From Plantago ovata (Eukaryota; Streptophyta; Magnoliopsida; Lamiales; Plantaginaceae): a DNA stretch of 64,000 nt. Under the pieces are notes generated by a model. That model was not told the DNA's origin. It made no database searches and saw only the letters and a list, made by a program, of their open reading frames with translations. How positions within the stretch are numbered: position 1 is the first letter of the stretch; each line of letters opens with the position of its first letter. The stretch lies in the NCBI GenBank assembly GCA_028274465.1, contig CM051456.1:15217745-15281744 (forward strand). The letters are read 5' to 3'. Position numbers and translations under genes: made by a program. Below, in pieces: positions 37,041 to 47,565 of this stretch.

Positions 37041-37566
37041 CCGGGCAGCCCGGCCCGAATTTGTCGGGCCAGGCCCACCCGAACACCATATTGGGTTGGG
37101 CTTAGGCCTTTTATATAGGCCCATGGGCCCGGCCCGGCCCAAGTATATATATGTTTCTTTATACATTATATATAATATATGTAAATATGCCTATTTAATT
37201 TGTTTTATATATATACTAGTAGTATTAAATTAAGTTGTAATTTATACATTTTTATGTGTTTATAAACAAATTCTATTGAATCATATATTTTAAGATACAC
37301 TACAACCAATAATTTATAAGTTTTTGAAGCATTTTTGGTTTCTAATTTCTAATTTTATTTATTTAAATTAATTCCTAAAATGTGTGGATTTTGAATTTTT
37401 TTGAAAAAAATAATTGTGCCCGGCCCGGCCATGACGGGCTGGGCTTGGGCCTAAACTTTAGGCCCGTTCTCGGGCTTGGGCCGGGTCTGTGCCTGTGCCA
37501 AATGTCCCGTGCCAGGACCGGGCCTCTGGCGGCCCGGCCCGGCCCATTGCCATCACTAGTTCGGCC
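37033..37566. mobile_element. GGGCCGGGC-rich element, possibly hAT-type
   Basis: Two GC-rich zones (37033-37145 and 37418-37566) full of GGCCCGG / CCGGGCC blocks enclose an AT-rich middle. The right zone ends GGCCCATTGCCATCACTAG, whose complement CTAGTGATGGCAATGGGCC resembles hAT ends recalled from other plants. AGTTCGG occurs at both outer edges (about 37034 and 37558), a possible target duplication, but the left end does not match the right as an inverted repeat. Confidence 0.35.
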
Positions 37567-37669
37567 CAATTGGTCCTGGATGCTATTTTGGGCCCACAAT
37601 TTTATTTCTTCTTTTGTTTTGTTCTTCTCTTTTTAGTTGGCCAATAATAAATTATGTTAATTCTTTGTA

Positions 37670-37931
37670 CTCCTTCCGTCTCACAAAACTTTATCCACTT
37701 TTTATTTGCGGGTGTCCCCCAAAACTTTTTTAGTTTCCTAAAATGGAAGCTACCCCACACATAAAAAATATTATTTCATACACTTTATTACAACTTTACC
37801 ACTACTTTATACTTTAACAACTCCATTTCAATTAAAAAATTAACATATCCCACTAACTTTATACTACTTTATTATTTCTTTTTAAATTGCGTGCTAACCC
37901 TAATGGGTAAAGATTGCTGGGACGGAGGGAG
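37670..37931. mobile_element. Stowaway MITE
   Basis: Ends CTCCTTCCGTCTCACAAAAC and (inverted) CTCCCTCCGTCCCAGCAATC, flanked by TA at 37668-37669 and 37932-37933. Length 262 bp, non-coding. The CTCCCTCCGTCC end is the classic plant Stowaway signature. Confidence 0.9.
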
Positions 37932-37933
37932 TA

Positions 37934-38585
37934 GTTATATCACCAAAATGAATTGTTGATAAGATTACTACTAGTTACATAGACTCATGAGTAGCATCTT
38001 CAATCCGTCATTTTCATAAGTCATCTATTGATATTCACCAAGTATCCTAGTCAAACGGTCAAATAAAATTATATTATAATGTGACATCAAACATACGCTA
38101 AATCTTTATTTTGATGAATCGGAGAAAAGTATGTACTTCTTCTACCGGTATTTGACACACCCACTTAATTTATACTAATGTGATATGAATTTTCTTATAA
38201 CTAATAAAAAAAATCAAGACTTTGATCGAACTAAATTTGAAACATTATGGAAATAGAGAAATGCAAATTGAAGTTTGTGTCAAAACCAAGTAGGCTCTGC
38301 CTATATGCGGAATGTAAAGTCGCTCCAATAATTGATTTGGGCGGCTTATTTCTCATCCTTTAGTCAGCATCATGCAGCCTTTTCTTCCCCTTTCCCATAA
38401 AAGGCAAATCCAATTGACCCAACACACAATCACATATATTCATCACATTTCAAAGACTTGCAAAGTCAAGCCAAAACTAATAATACAACATTAGGGAACT
38501 TCAACATGTTGTAATAATATTCCATGTCGCTGCTGCACCTTTGAAGAATTACAACTTCAAAGACCTTGGTCTATAATTATATTAC
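37934..38585. other. Spacer
   Basis: No gene, hairpin or repeat recognised. It lies downstream of the orphan coding exon on the minus strand. Confidence 0.4.
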
Positions 38586-38737
38586 TAGAGTCCGACGTAC
38601 CGAGGTTTATGATGAACTTTCCAGCTCAAGGCAACAAATGCTTCCATCAGGTTTGGGAGATCATTGATCTTACCCACCTCATTGTAGTTGTGAGTTCCAA
38701 TGTGAAAATTTGTAATCCCTCGGGGATCACCAACTAA
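38586..38737 (-). pseudogene. Orphan terminal coding exon, unrecognised protein
   Basis: On the minus strand a good acceptor (TTTGTAACACAG) is followed by about 50 open codons ending in TAG at 38588-38586. The translation is protein-like (begins TTLVGDPRGITNFHIGTHNY, ends WKVHHKPRYVGL), with balanced composition and no repeats. No upstream exon was found before the last exon of the ubiquitin protease at 39388, and it cannot be an alternative last exon of that gene because the phase would hit a stop. It looks like a leftover 3' exon of a lost or displaced gene. I do not recognise the family. Confidence 0.4.
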
Positions 38738-39387
38738 GGTGGTCCTGTGTTACAAATGCGAATGAAAAAAAATAAAAAAAAAGTGATTTCTAATATGAAA
38801 CTAGGGTAGCACATGAGACCTAGTTTCAAATTGGTTTGTCAACTGATGACAATCAGCAATCCCAAGTCCAGATAGACTTCAGAGTTAGAAGGTGACACTG
38901 CCAATTGCCAAATGCACAAAATACAACTTGTACAAGATGGTATTAGAAGCTGTCCTAAAACTAGATGAAAAGTAAAGCACAAATAAATCATTTAAGCCGT
39001 TCAATACCAATTAATAATCTCTCAACTCTAAGCCAAATCTGGTATACATGTCATCATGACTGGGCAACCAAAACGATGGTCAAGGATCCATCAAAGAACC
39101 AAGATTAAGTACACTATAATTTTAAAACCTATCCCATTTGACTTGTCTATGGGAGGCGAGATTTTTGCCGTTGAAGATTTTTCACTCTGGAATACTTTTG
39201 GGTTAGTTTAGCACACATGCATCCACCCCACAAAAGCTAAGTCGGTCTGTCTCACTTGAAGAACCGGTAGGCCACAAAAACTCTATGTTGACTAGCTACT
39301 GTCATCACTATGCCAGATTCTGTGATTTTGGAATCTGGTAAACTTACATGTACAAGAATGCGAAACAGCTTTCTCAATACCTTACAG

Positions 39388-42300
39388 CTACAATTGTCGG
39401 TAGAAAAGAACATATGCTTGATTGTGCTGAACCATGCTTTCAGGAATTGCTGTAACTGAGGCATCATCGTACCGCAGCCACTTGCCATTCGGATGGCGTG
39501 CATCTGCTGTGTAGTGTCCTTTTGAAGGATCCATCCCATGATGGGTTATGGTAGCAACAAGTTCATAAATTCTTCCCTGTATAATCATTATAAAATTCCA
39601 CGTGGGGGTTAGTACATGCATAGACAATGAATGATTGCAACAGAAACAGTAAAATTAAGAGTGAAGTGAGACGAGGGAATGGGATCCTAGTTTATGTGGT
39701 CTAATGGCGACAATATTTATATACCAATCGTGCTTGGTATGTAACAACAAGTGAAACTGGGATGTGCAACTTGAATTACCAAGCTTTAGCAGCTGGCGGG
39801 TGAAACTTTAACTTCTTCTCAAACAAAATTGAGCCTCTCACAGATGAATTTGACTTGAAACATATATGGGGGAATACAATTAAATATGATGTAAAATGCC
39901 GCACAAATTTTGGATACAAACTGAGTAAACTTATCCTTATTTGGAAGACAAGTCAACATTATCCTCAAATCCTAATCAAACCAGGTTATAACTCACTAAT
40001 TTTTAATGGTGTATCGAATCAGAGGTTAACTCACTTTAGTTTCCCATCAAACAAAGAAAGATAAAGTTTCATCTTCTATTTCCTCGGGCTTAACTGAAGT
40101 ATCATTATGATTTACGAATCACAACAAACTCACATTATGGGTTAACAAACACGTTTGAATTCTTAAAAGAACTATTTATTCCTCAAATCTGAATTAGATA
40201 AGCATGATAAATACCATGAATGTCAGTTGGTTGGCCTAGACCAGGCAGATAAGAAAACACATTGAACCCAACTGAATGTTAGCATGTATGATTAACATTG
40301 TTAAATATAAATTTTAAAAAATAAATAAATTCTCAACGCCATGTCCCCATCATCCAATCCTTTTGACGGAGTTGGGCATATTGGCCAAGATGAAATGTCT
40401 TTGATATGACATTGAAATTCTTGGCTGACTGCAAATTTATTGTACACTTACAAACTCCCGTCCAGGATTAAAACTCACGGTTTTCACAAAATTGATGTTA
40501 GAAGTTATTACATCCATTTCCATTTGCATGACTGTCTAACAAAGGAATATTCTACATTTTGCTGAATTTGGTATCCTGGAAGGTAAGAGAATATAGATGT
40601 CTTGCGGAGGTTGGACATGTTTGATTGTGAGGTGATAAATCTCTACCAGTGCACAGCTTTATTATCTAAAGGAACTTCACAAACTAATCCAAGATCCTCT
40701 GCCATTTTACTTCAAGTGTTACTAATCTAGTCCTTAGCATCAAATACTAGCCACAAATCTAAGACTCACATTAATAGTTGCACCAAATAATAATTTCCTG
40801 AATGTTGGTATTCATGATTAATAACAGTGTTGTCGATCTCGCGAGATCTCGTTTTGGGCAGCTGCCCGAGACGAGATATGCGTCTCGGGCAGCATAAGCA
40901 TCTCGGGCTGTTTCGCCCGAGATGTAGCGAGATCTCGGATCTCGGATCTCGAGCGTTTCGCCCGAGATGTTGTCACACGCCCATTTCCGGCGGATTCCGA
41001 CCTCTTTTCCGGCCGATTTCTCCTTCCTCTACCACTGGTTGCTAGATTTAACAAGGTATGTTCACTTATTCCACTTCAATTGACCAATTTTAAGTTAGGG
41101 TTTCATGAAATTGAATTGGGGCTTTTACTTTATTCTTGTTTTGTTGCTTCAATACTCTCATATACTTGATGTGTTTAGTTATTTGGTACTAAAATACTTC
41201 AATTGGACAATATTTGAGAGGTTTATACTTGGGCTTTATTGAATTGAAATGGGATTTTGTTTACTTCATGTAGAAAAATGTCAACGGGGAAAGATGTGTT
41301 CCTACTTTTCTTAAGACCTTGTTCTTGACTTTGCTTGCTTGCTTGCATTTAGAATATCTATATGTGAGTGATAGATGATAAATTATAAGGATTCTATGTG
41401 TTTTTTACTTGATTCTAATTCTATGAGTTTTTTTCCCATCCCCTTCAAATCTCGGCCGAAACCGAAACCGAGATCTCGGTTTTGGGGTCGACCGAGACAG
41501 ACCGAGATCCGAGACTGACAACATTGATTAATAAGAAACTTTAAGAGAGAGGGCAAAATATTACCTCAGACGATGTAGAAGCCAATAACTCACGGCTAAT
41601 AACAAGCTCCAATGGGAAATGCACAGCTTTATGCAGTTTGGTGCTACCTTGGCTCCCGTAGCTAAAACGCATCAAGTGCAAAACTAAGATCTCGGGGAGC
41701 TCCAAAATTTTAACAGACTTGCTGGCAGTGACCACCTCAGCCTAAAACAATAAGATTGTGGTCAGTTTATGAGTTAACTGAGAGGGTTGCTACATGTAAT
41801 GCGCGATGCATGCGCAGACATGCACACATACACATGCATGCGCGCGCGTGCACACACACACAAATAACTTTAGCTGCTAAATGCAACCACAACATTGCTG
41901 CTAAAGATCCAACCATCCATCAATGATCGATATACAAAGTTACCAATAGATGACATCCTGTGGAATGCAGTCAATGCTCTCCCTCCCATTTTTTATATAA
42001 CATGTTTTAGAATTTTTACTATTTGATATTAACCCACAGATACAAATAGCACAAATGAGTAGCCTATATGAGAAAGAACAAGAAGATACGGAAACATTTT
42101 GAAACAAGAGCTACAAATGAAATAGCATAATTAATTAAAGGCGCTAATAGATGTAAAAGGGAAGAAGAAATGAAAAGAGAGGACTTACTTCTCCACCAGC
42201 AGATGTTCGGTACCCTTCAACAGTTTCTGGAGCAGAGAATATTTCGAGTGCGTCTTCTATTGTACAGACAGGATCAGGGCAAATATTGAGGTGAAGCAAG

Positions 42301-45300
42301 AGAAAAGGTTGTACAGTCGCTGAGGCCTTGCTGCCTGCTCAGAAACACAGAGAGAAGTGGTCAGTTGGCCACAAGATATCAATAACTTGAAACAATTGCT
42401 GGATTGATACAGCCCAAGGTTTTCTTTCCTAAAACATTTGATACCTATTGTTTTACCACAGGGAAACAAATCTTATGATGTCAAGATGAATTTGGTAAAA
42501 ATGCTTTCCAGTTACAAACTAAAGGTCAATATCCCAAGCTCCTAACCCCACTCTGGCAACCAAATACATGTACGAGTATATCTTTGATCATAAGGCTACT
42601 TGTGACTTTTTCACAAACAGTGTTTTCAAGTTCAAGTGGAGAGAATCACAAGCATATTTATTCATCTGGAAATGTGATCAAAACATTAATCAACATTTCA
42701 TTCAACCTAATAGAACTTATTGCAATACAATAGAGAGCACGAACTCATGATTCAAGCATGGTAACAGATTGGATGTATATTAATTTAACCTACCTTTTGC
42801 CTTGACAACACTCCTTAACCGACCTCCGAAAATTGAACTCAACTTTGATGGCACAAGACTCTGAGTTCTTGTAATTGCAGTTTTCTTATTTGGGCCGACA
42901 GTCTCCCAATCATCATACTCATCTTCACCATCAGTTGAGGACACCAAAGATGCCGTTTTTCCATTTCCATTCACAATTTGTCCATCAAGTTTAAGCAATT
43001 CATCGTGCATCTGATGCATGACAAAACTCAAAAATTCCTGGGCATCTTCTTGCCTGTGTAAAGAAAAGATTGAAGACAAATTATTGTTTTCTCAACACAT
43101 TTCTTTAGACTTTTGTCCCAAATAGTTTCTTACTGAATTCAGATTTAATTTGTTTCTTTTCCCTGGAAAACCATATTTTAGCTAACGTTATCAAGCAAAG
43201 GGAAACTGTAAAATGGGCCTCACCATAACAAGCACATGAGAAAATAAAAGATATGCAAATAGTGGGTTTACACAAACCTAGGTCTGCCTGATAAGTTATC
43301 TGGAATATCTGGAGTGAAACTCTTCAATATGGAGTCAAACATGACAGGCCGAAATGGCAACCCAGTTTCAGGGATAATCTTCCCATTTGGTTCACAAATT
43401 GATTCACTGGGCAAGTCAAATTCAGCGATGAACTCGACAAATGCGTGCAATGTTGGATAGTCAATCTATAAGCGAGAAAGATACAACAAATAAGCTTATT
43501 TATGTCATAGCCTTTGAATATTATTCTACTGATTCAAGATGGTACCTGATGTATGCTGCAATTTCTTAGTTTGCACAATAAGTAAAAAAAGGGTGAACAG
43601 GATAGTAGAGCCTGGAGAGTGGCGTTCAGAAAGCAGAGATTCCCCAAATTGACTAATCCTCGAGGAACAAAGTTTCTTGGAGTTACAATTTGTCCATTTG
43701 GTGCGCTACACACACTAGCTTTCGTCTCCAATTGGTGATTGCCATTCGAGGAACTATGCAAAACCAGACCATCCAAGGGGAAAGACAAGTCACCCTTACT
43801 TTGGGAACCAGAATTGCCATGACTTGACTGACTTTCGCAGGTACAATCAGAATTAATAGATAAAGCACGCTCTATGGAGCTTGGCTTCACTTCTCTGGAA
43901 TTATCACTAGGAATTGATCCATCGAATCCATTTTCGCCCAACACAGAAACTTGGCTTATGTCATCACCATTGCTAGTGATCCTACAGACATTTTTCTTAC
44001 TTGATGCAAACAGGCATTTCTCAGTTGAATGAGGTTCAGTCAACCTAGCTTCGAATATGCCCACAGATCTTAAAGTTTCCGAATCTAAAGAGCCAAATGT
44101 AATTTGTACATCAATCTTTTGCGGCTTGGGCTTGAAGAATCTGACCTCTTCCTCCGTGAAGGATCCAAAAGTCAACACCTGATGATAGATGGAAAAAAGA
44201 GAAACCAAGTTAAAATAAATAAACCACAAAGCTAATTATGTGAGCCATAGAGTTTGTGCCCTCTGTTAAATACTAAAATTTATGAAGAAAAACACTTCTC
44301 GGATATATTTCATAACAAATGTTCCACCACGGACTTGAAAATCAATGTGGGGTAACAAGATTCATTACTTGATAACAACCAGCTTACTGGCCTGAACCCC
44401 AAGACTTTTCTTCGTTGCTTTTATTTTCCACCATAACAAAATACATTTCCATTTTGCTTAGAAATGTTAAAATCTCATCAGTTTGAAAACATGAATCTTT
44501 ACATTACTACATTTCACACAAGAATACTTTCAAGAAATCTGTCCTACATAGATCAAATACATACTATCAACAATAAGCAACATCTACTAAGTAAAAAAAT
44601 GTGTACATCACAATTCCTAAGGGCAACTAGTTGATTTCAGTAAACTAAAGAAGCAAAATATGAAACAACAGATATTCCACATAAGAAGCAGAAATTCAGG
44701 CAACACATGCTCCAATCCTTAATCTTTTATAAACTACACATTAAAATATTTAGTTCAGAATCCTTCCAGCATGTTCCAGGATTTTCCTCCCTAACCTTAA
44801 CAAACTTCACAGTCTGCAAGCCAGAGCTAACTGTTTCTATGATTCTATCCAACCAATCCCAGTAAATTATAGAAGCAAAAATTAAAACAACACATATTCC
44901 AGAAAAGAAGCAAAAACTCAAACAGCACACAACTCCAATCCTTAGTTCAGGATCCAATATTAAAAAAATAAAATTCAAATACATTAATTTACATCAATCA
45001 CTGTTCTAGCCCTATGAAGCAGCAACAATTATCAAAAAATAATAATAAAATAAGATGGTTCAATTCAATAAAAGCTCAACTCATTGACATGAGGTATACA
45101 TTTGTTTCCAACTTACTTTCCGGTTTCAATCTAATTTCAGATTTTCCTCATTTTTTCAGCTAAGCTAATCAAAAACCCTAGCAAACAGGGGTTTTCGGCA
45201 AAACCTAAACCCTAGCATCCAAATACAGCAGAAAGCAAAACAGCATCTGTTCACTTGCAAACTAACCATGGCTTTCCCAAACACATTTCTTCAATAAAAA

Positions 45301-45383
45301 TCATCAATTCTGTTTGGGAAAAGTAGAAAAAAAATAAAAAAATAGCACTAGTGATGAAGGCGAACCTGATGATGATCAGTCAT
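39388..45383 (-). CDS. UBP24: Ubiquitin-specific protease (UBP24-type, peptidase C19)
   Basis: A cysteine protease that removes ubiquitin from proteins. Seven coding exons (complement): 45383-45366, 44178-43546, 43465-43278, 43053-42794, 42334-42189, 41741-41565, 39576-39388, all GT-AG and in phase, giving 536 residues. The first coding exon is only 18 nt (MTDHHQ). A Ser-rich, presumably disordered N-terminal half beginning [12 protein letters not shown] (the start recalls Arabidopsis UBP24) precedes the Cys box [19 protein letters not shown] (catalytic Cys188). The [19 protein letters not shown] motif follows, then an acidic EDEYDDWE insert and the His box GHYTADAR (His495) with YDDASVTAI (Asp511/512). 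All catalytic elements are present. Intron 6 contains an hAT element. The symbol rests on overall resemblance to UBP24. Confidence 0.9.
40825..41526. mobile_element. hAT-type element in UBP24 intron 6
   Basis: Ends CAGTGTTGTC and (inverted) CAATGTTGTC, flanked by a perfect 8-bp target duplication ATTAATAA (40817-40824 and 41527-41534), as required for hAT. Length 702 bp. The left 150 bp is made of GAGATCTCG, CTCGGGC and GCCCGAGA blocks in both orientations and the right end of CCGAGATCTCGG-type palindromes; the middle is AT-rich. No transposase. Confidence 0.9.
41805..41865. repeat. Alternating purine-pyrimidine tract in UBP24 intron
   Basis: A CATACACATGCATGCGCGCGCGTGCACACACACAC-type tract (described by its parts: CA, TGCATG, CGCGCG, CACACA) of about 50 bp near the 5' part of intron 5. 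Such alternating tracts can adopt Z-DNA. Confidence 0.7.
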
Positions 45384-45640
45384 ATTGGGAATGGCATCAT
45401 TGAAGAGCTGGAAAGTGAGCCATTGAGGGTGAAACTGTGACGTTTTGGTGGAGAAGAAGAGACAGAGGAAGAGGAAGCTTGTTGTGTTGTATATGAAAGG
45501 AAAAAAAATGAGAAGAATGGAATTGAAGAAGAGAAATAAGCAGAGTGAGATGGAGAAAGAGGACTTTACAGCAATAAAAATAAAGGGCAAATCTGAAAGA
45601 ACTCAAAATTACTGGGATCTTATGCTTATAAAGGGAAACC
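45384..45640 (-). promoter_or_regulatory. UBP24 leader and TATA box
   Basis: On the minus strand TTTATAAGC lies at 45633-45625, about 240 bases before the ATG at 45383. The leader between them is CT-rich. The transcription start at about 45600 is inferred. Confidence 0.5.
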
Positions 45641-47039
45641 TTTCTGTACTTGTACTACAATGTACAATGAATGTACATACAATTAATTCTATGAAATGAT
45701 ATGATGATTGTTGTTTCAAAATCCTTGATTGTAATTGGGATAGTACATTTGAGTGAATCAAATGTAGATAGATAACTATTATGATCGGTTTACATTTCGA
45801 TCGCAGTGTAAATTTTAAATTTTACTGTATAATTTTAATTTGACATTTTCGAATCAGCTGTGAATAAATTTGATGATGCACTCTTAATTCGGTGTATTGT
45901 AATTTGGTTAGCATTTTCCATATGTGTACATGTACTATAACAAGCTCAATTTTCATTTCTTAATGTGGTACTCGCAATTGATTGTATTTCAGTGCTATGC
46001 AAATTAGTAAATAACGAGCAGAGCATAAATGTTTAGGAAGGACGTTACTGCATTTCTGCTTAGAATTTTGAATCAAGGCGCGAAAAGCGCACGTTGTTTA
46101 ATGGTATGGGATGACGCCAGGCATACATACGTAATGTTGACATCACCTTATGTAATTGAGAAAAATATCTCTTTAGCTCAAAAGTAACTTGTTATATTGA
46201 TAATATCTGCATAAAAGTTCTGGAAAATTGATGGGCATACATATATCATCTTGAAGTAATTAATTCTTTAATTAAAAATCACACACTCTAACACAAATAA
46301 AATTTTTATTAAATGAAATATATTATTTACTTTGGGTCCATAACTTTTTAATACATTTTTAATGTTCGTAATAATATAATAAGTCCACTTATCAACAATA
46401 ACGAAATAAGCCCTCTTAATGTCGATCAATTACATTTTGAGGCACCACTTTTAACTTTTAACTTAAGGCGTTTTGAAATGTGAAAATTATAGTTTTGCCC
46501 TTGTTTAAATTTTCACAACCAAACAAGCTTTAACTCGAAATAACATTTTGCTCCTGCTGAAAGTGGTGGAGCAGATGATCTCAGAGCACTGCTTCGGTCT
46601 GAAAAAGTTTATCAAATTTTTTATAGTTTTCTTTATTTCTTTTAAAAATGTTTAAAACTTAAGGCTTGTCTAGTAATTGACACACTCCTAATGAAAATGG
46701 TGGAGCAGATGCTCAACACTCTGAAAGTCAATTTTAATTTTAAAGAAATTAATTAAATTTTGATCAAAATATTACTATTAAGAAAAAAATTAATGTATAA
46801 ACTAACCCTAATAACTATAGGATATAACTAGTATATACACAATAACAATATATGTGTTGTTGTTTGTTATTTTATTTTTTTTTAAATTCCTTATTTTCCG
46901 AAATTTTAAACATGGTATACACATACTCCACATTAGTGAACTGATCATTGCTGATTGAAACGTTTATAGTAAAAATAGTACTTGAATCAATGAATTTGTA
47001 AATAATTATGTTTATTAGTTTTGAAATATTTAATCAAAT
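45641..47039. other. AT-rich intergenic spacer
   Basis: No gene is recognisable. A GTGGTGGAGCAGATG motif recurs at about 46564 and 46691 with diverged surroundings, and small runs of A/T are common. Confidence 0.4.
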
Positions 47040-47565
47040 GGGTAAAATTCATTTTTGGTACTACATAGTGCGTCATGTCCAATTTATCAATCCTAGAGTG
47101 ATTGTGACCAGTTTTGGCACTTTATTGTAACAAATTTGTCAATTTATATACTTTTTCAAGTTAGTACACATAATAATTAAAAACAAAAAAAACAAAAAAA
47201 AAAAAAAAAAACATAATGTGTAATACTAATGCCTACCAAACACCACCTCACTTCATATTTAACTCATTACATATAATAAACCCAACGTGAAGTACCTAGC
47301 TATGCACTGTTTTTGTCCCTTAATCTTTTAAATTATCTTTTGGTTTTAATCATGTGTGTGGTATTAATTTCAAAATTTTCAATGTAGGGAGTCTCCACAT
47401 GCATGTGAGGTTCAATCTCCATCACTTCATGGATTTTGATGCAATAAATTTAAAAATATACAAATTGGCATGATTGTTACGATAAAGTACCAAAATTAGA
47501 CACAACCACTCTCGAGTATAATGGACATATGGTGCACCCTAAAATACCGAAAATGGATTTTACCC
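47040..47565. mobile_element. MULE-type fold-back MITE
   Basis: The left arm starts GGGTAAAATTCATTTTTGGT and the reverse complement of the right arm GGGTAAAATCCATTTTCGGT. The arms stay alignable for about 110 bp (blocks GTGATTGTG and TTTTGG(C/T)ACTTTAT(T/C)GTAACAA). Flanks read TAATCAAAT on the left and TCATCAAAT on the right, an imperfect 9-bp target duplication of Mutator size. The middle carries an A-rich run (about 47186-47212). No coding capacity. Confidence 0.7.

Noticed and set aside
37382..37636. Open frames on both strands in the GGGCC-rich block
   Set aside because: Gly/Pro/Arg-rich translation of a GC-rich repeat; no domain.
40818..41054. Arg/Ser-rich frames in the UBP24 intron
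   Set aside because: They translate the palindromic end of the hAT element.
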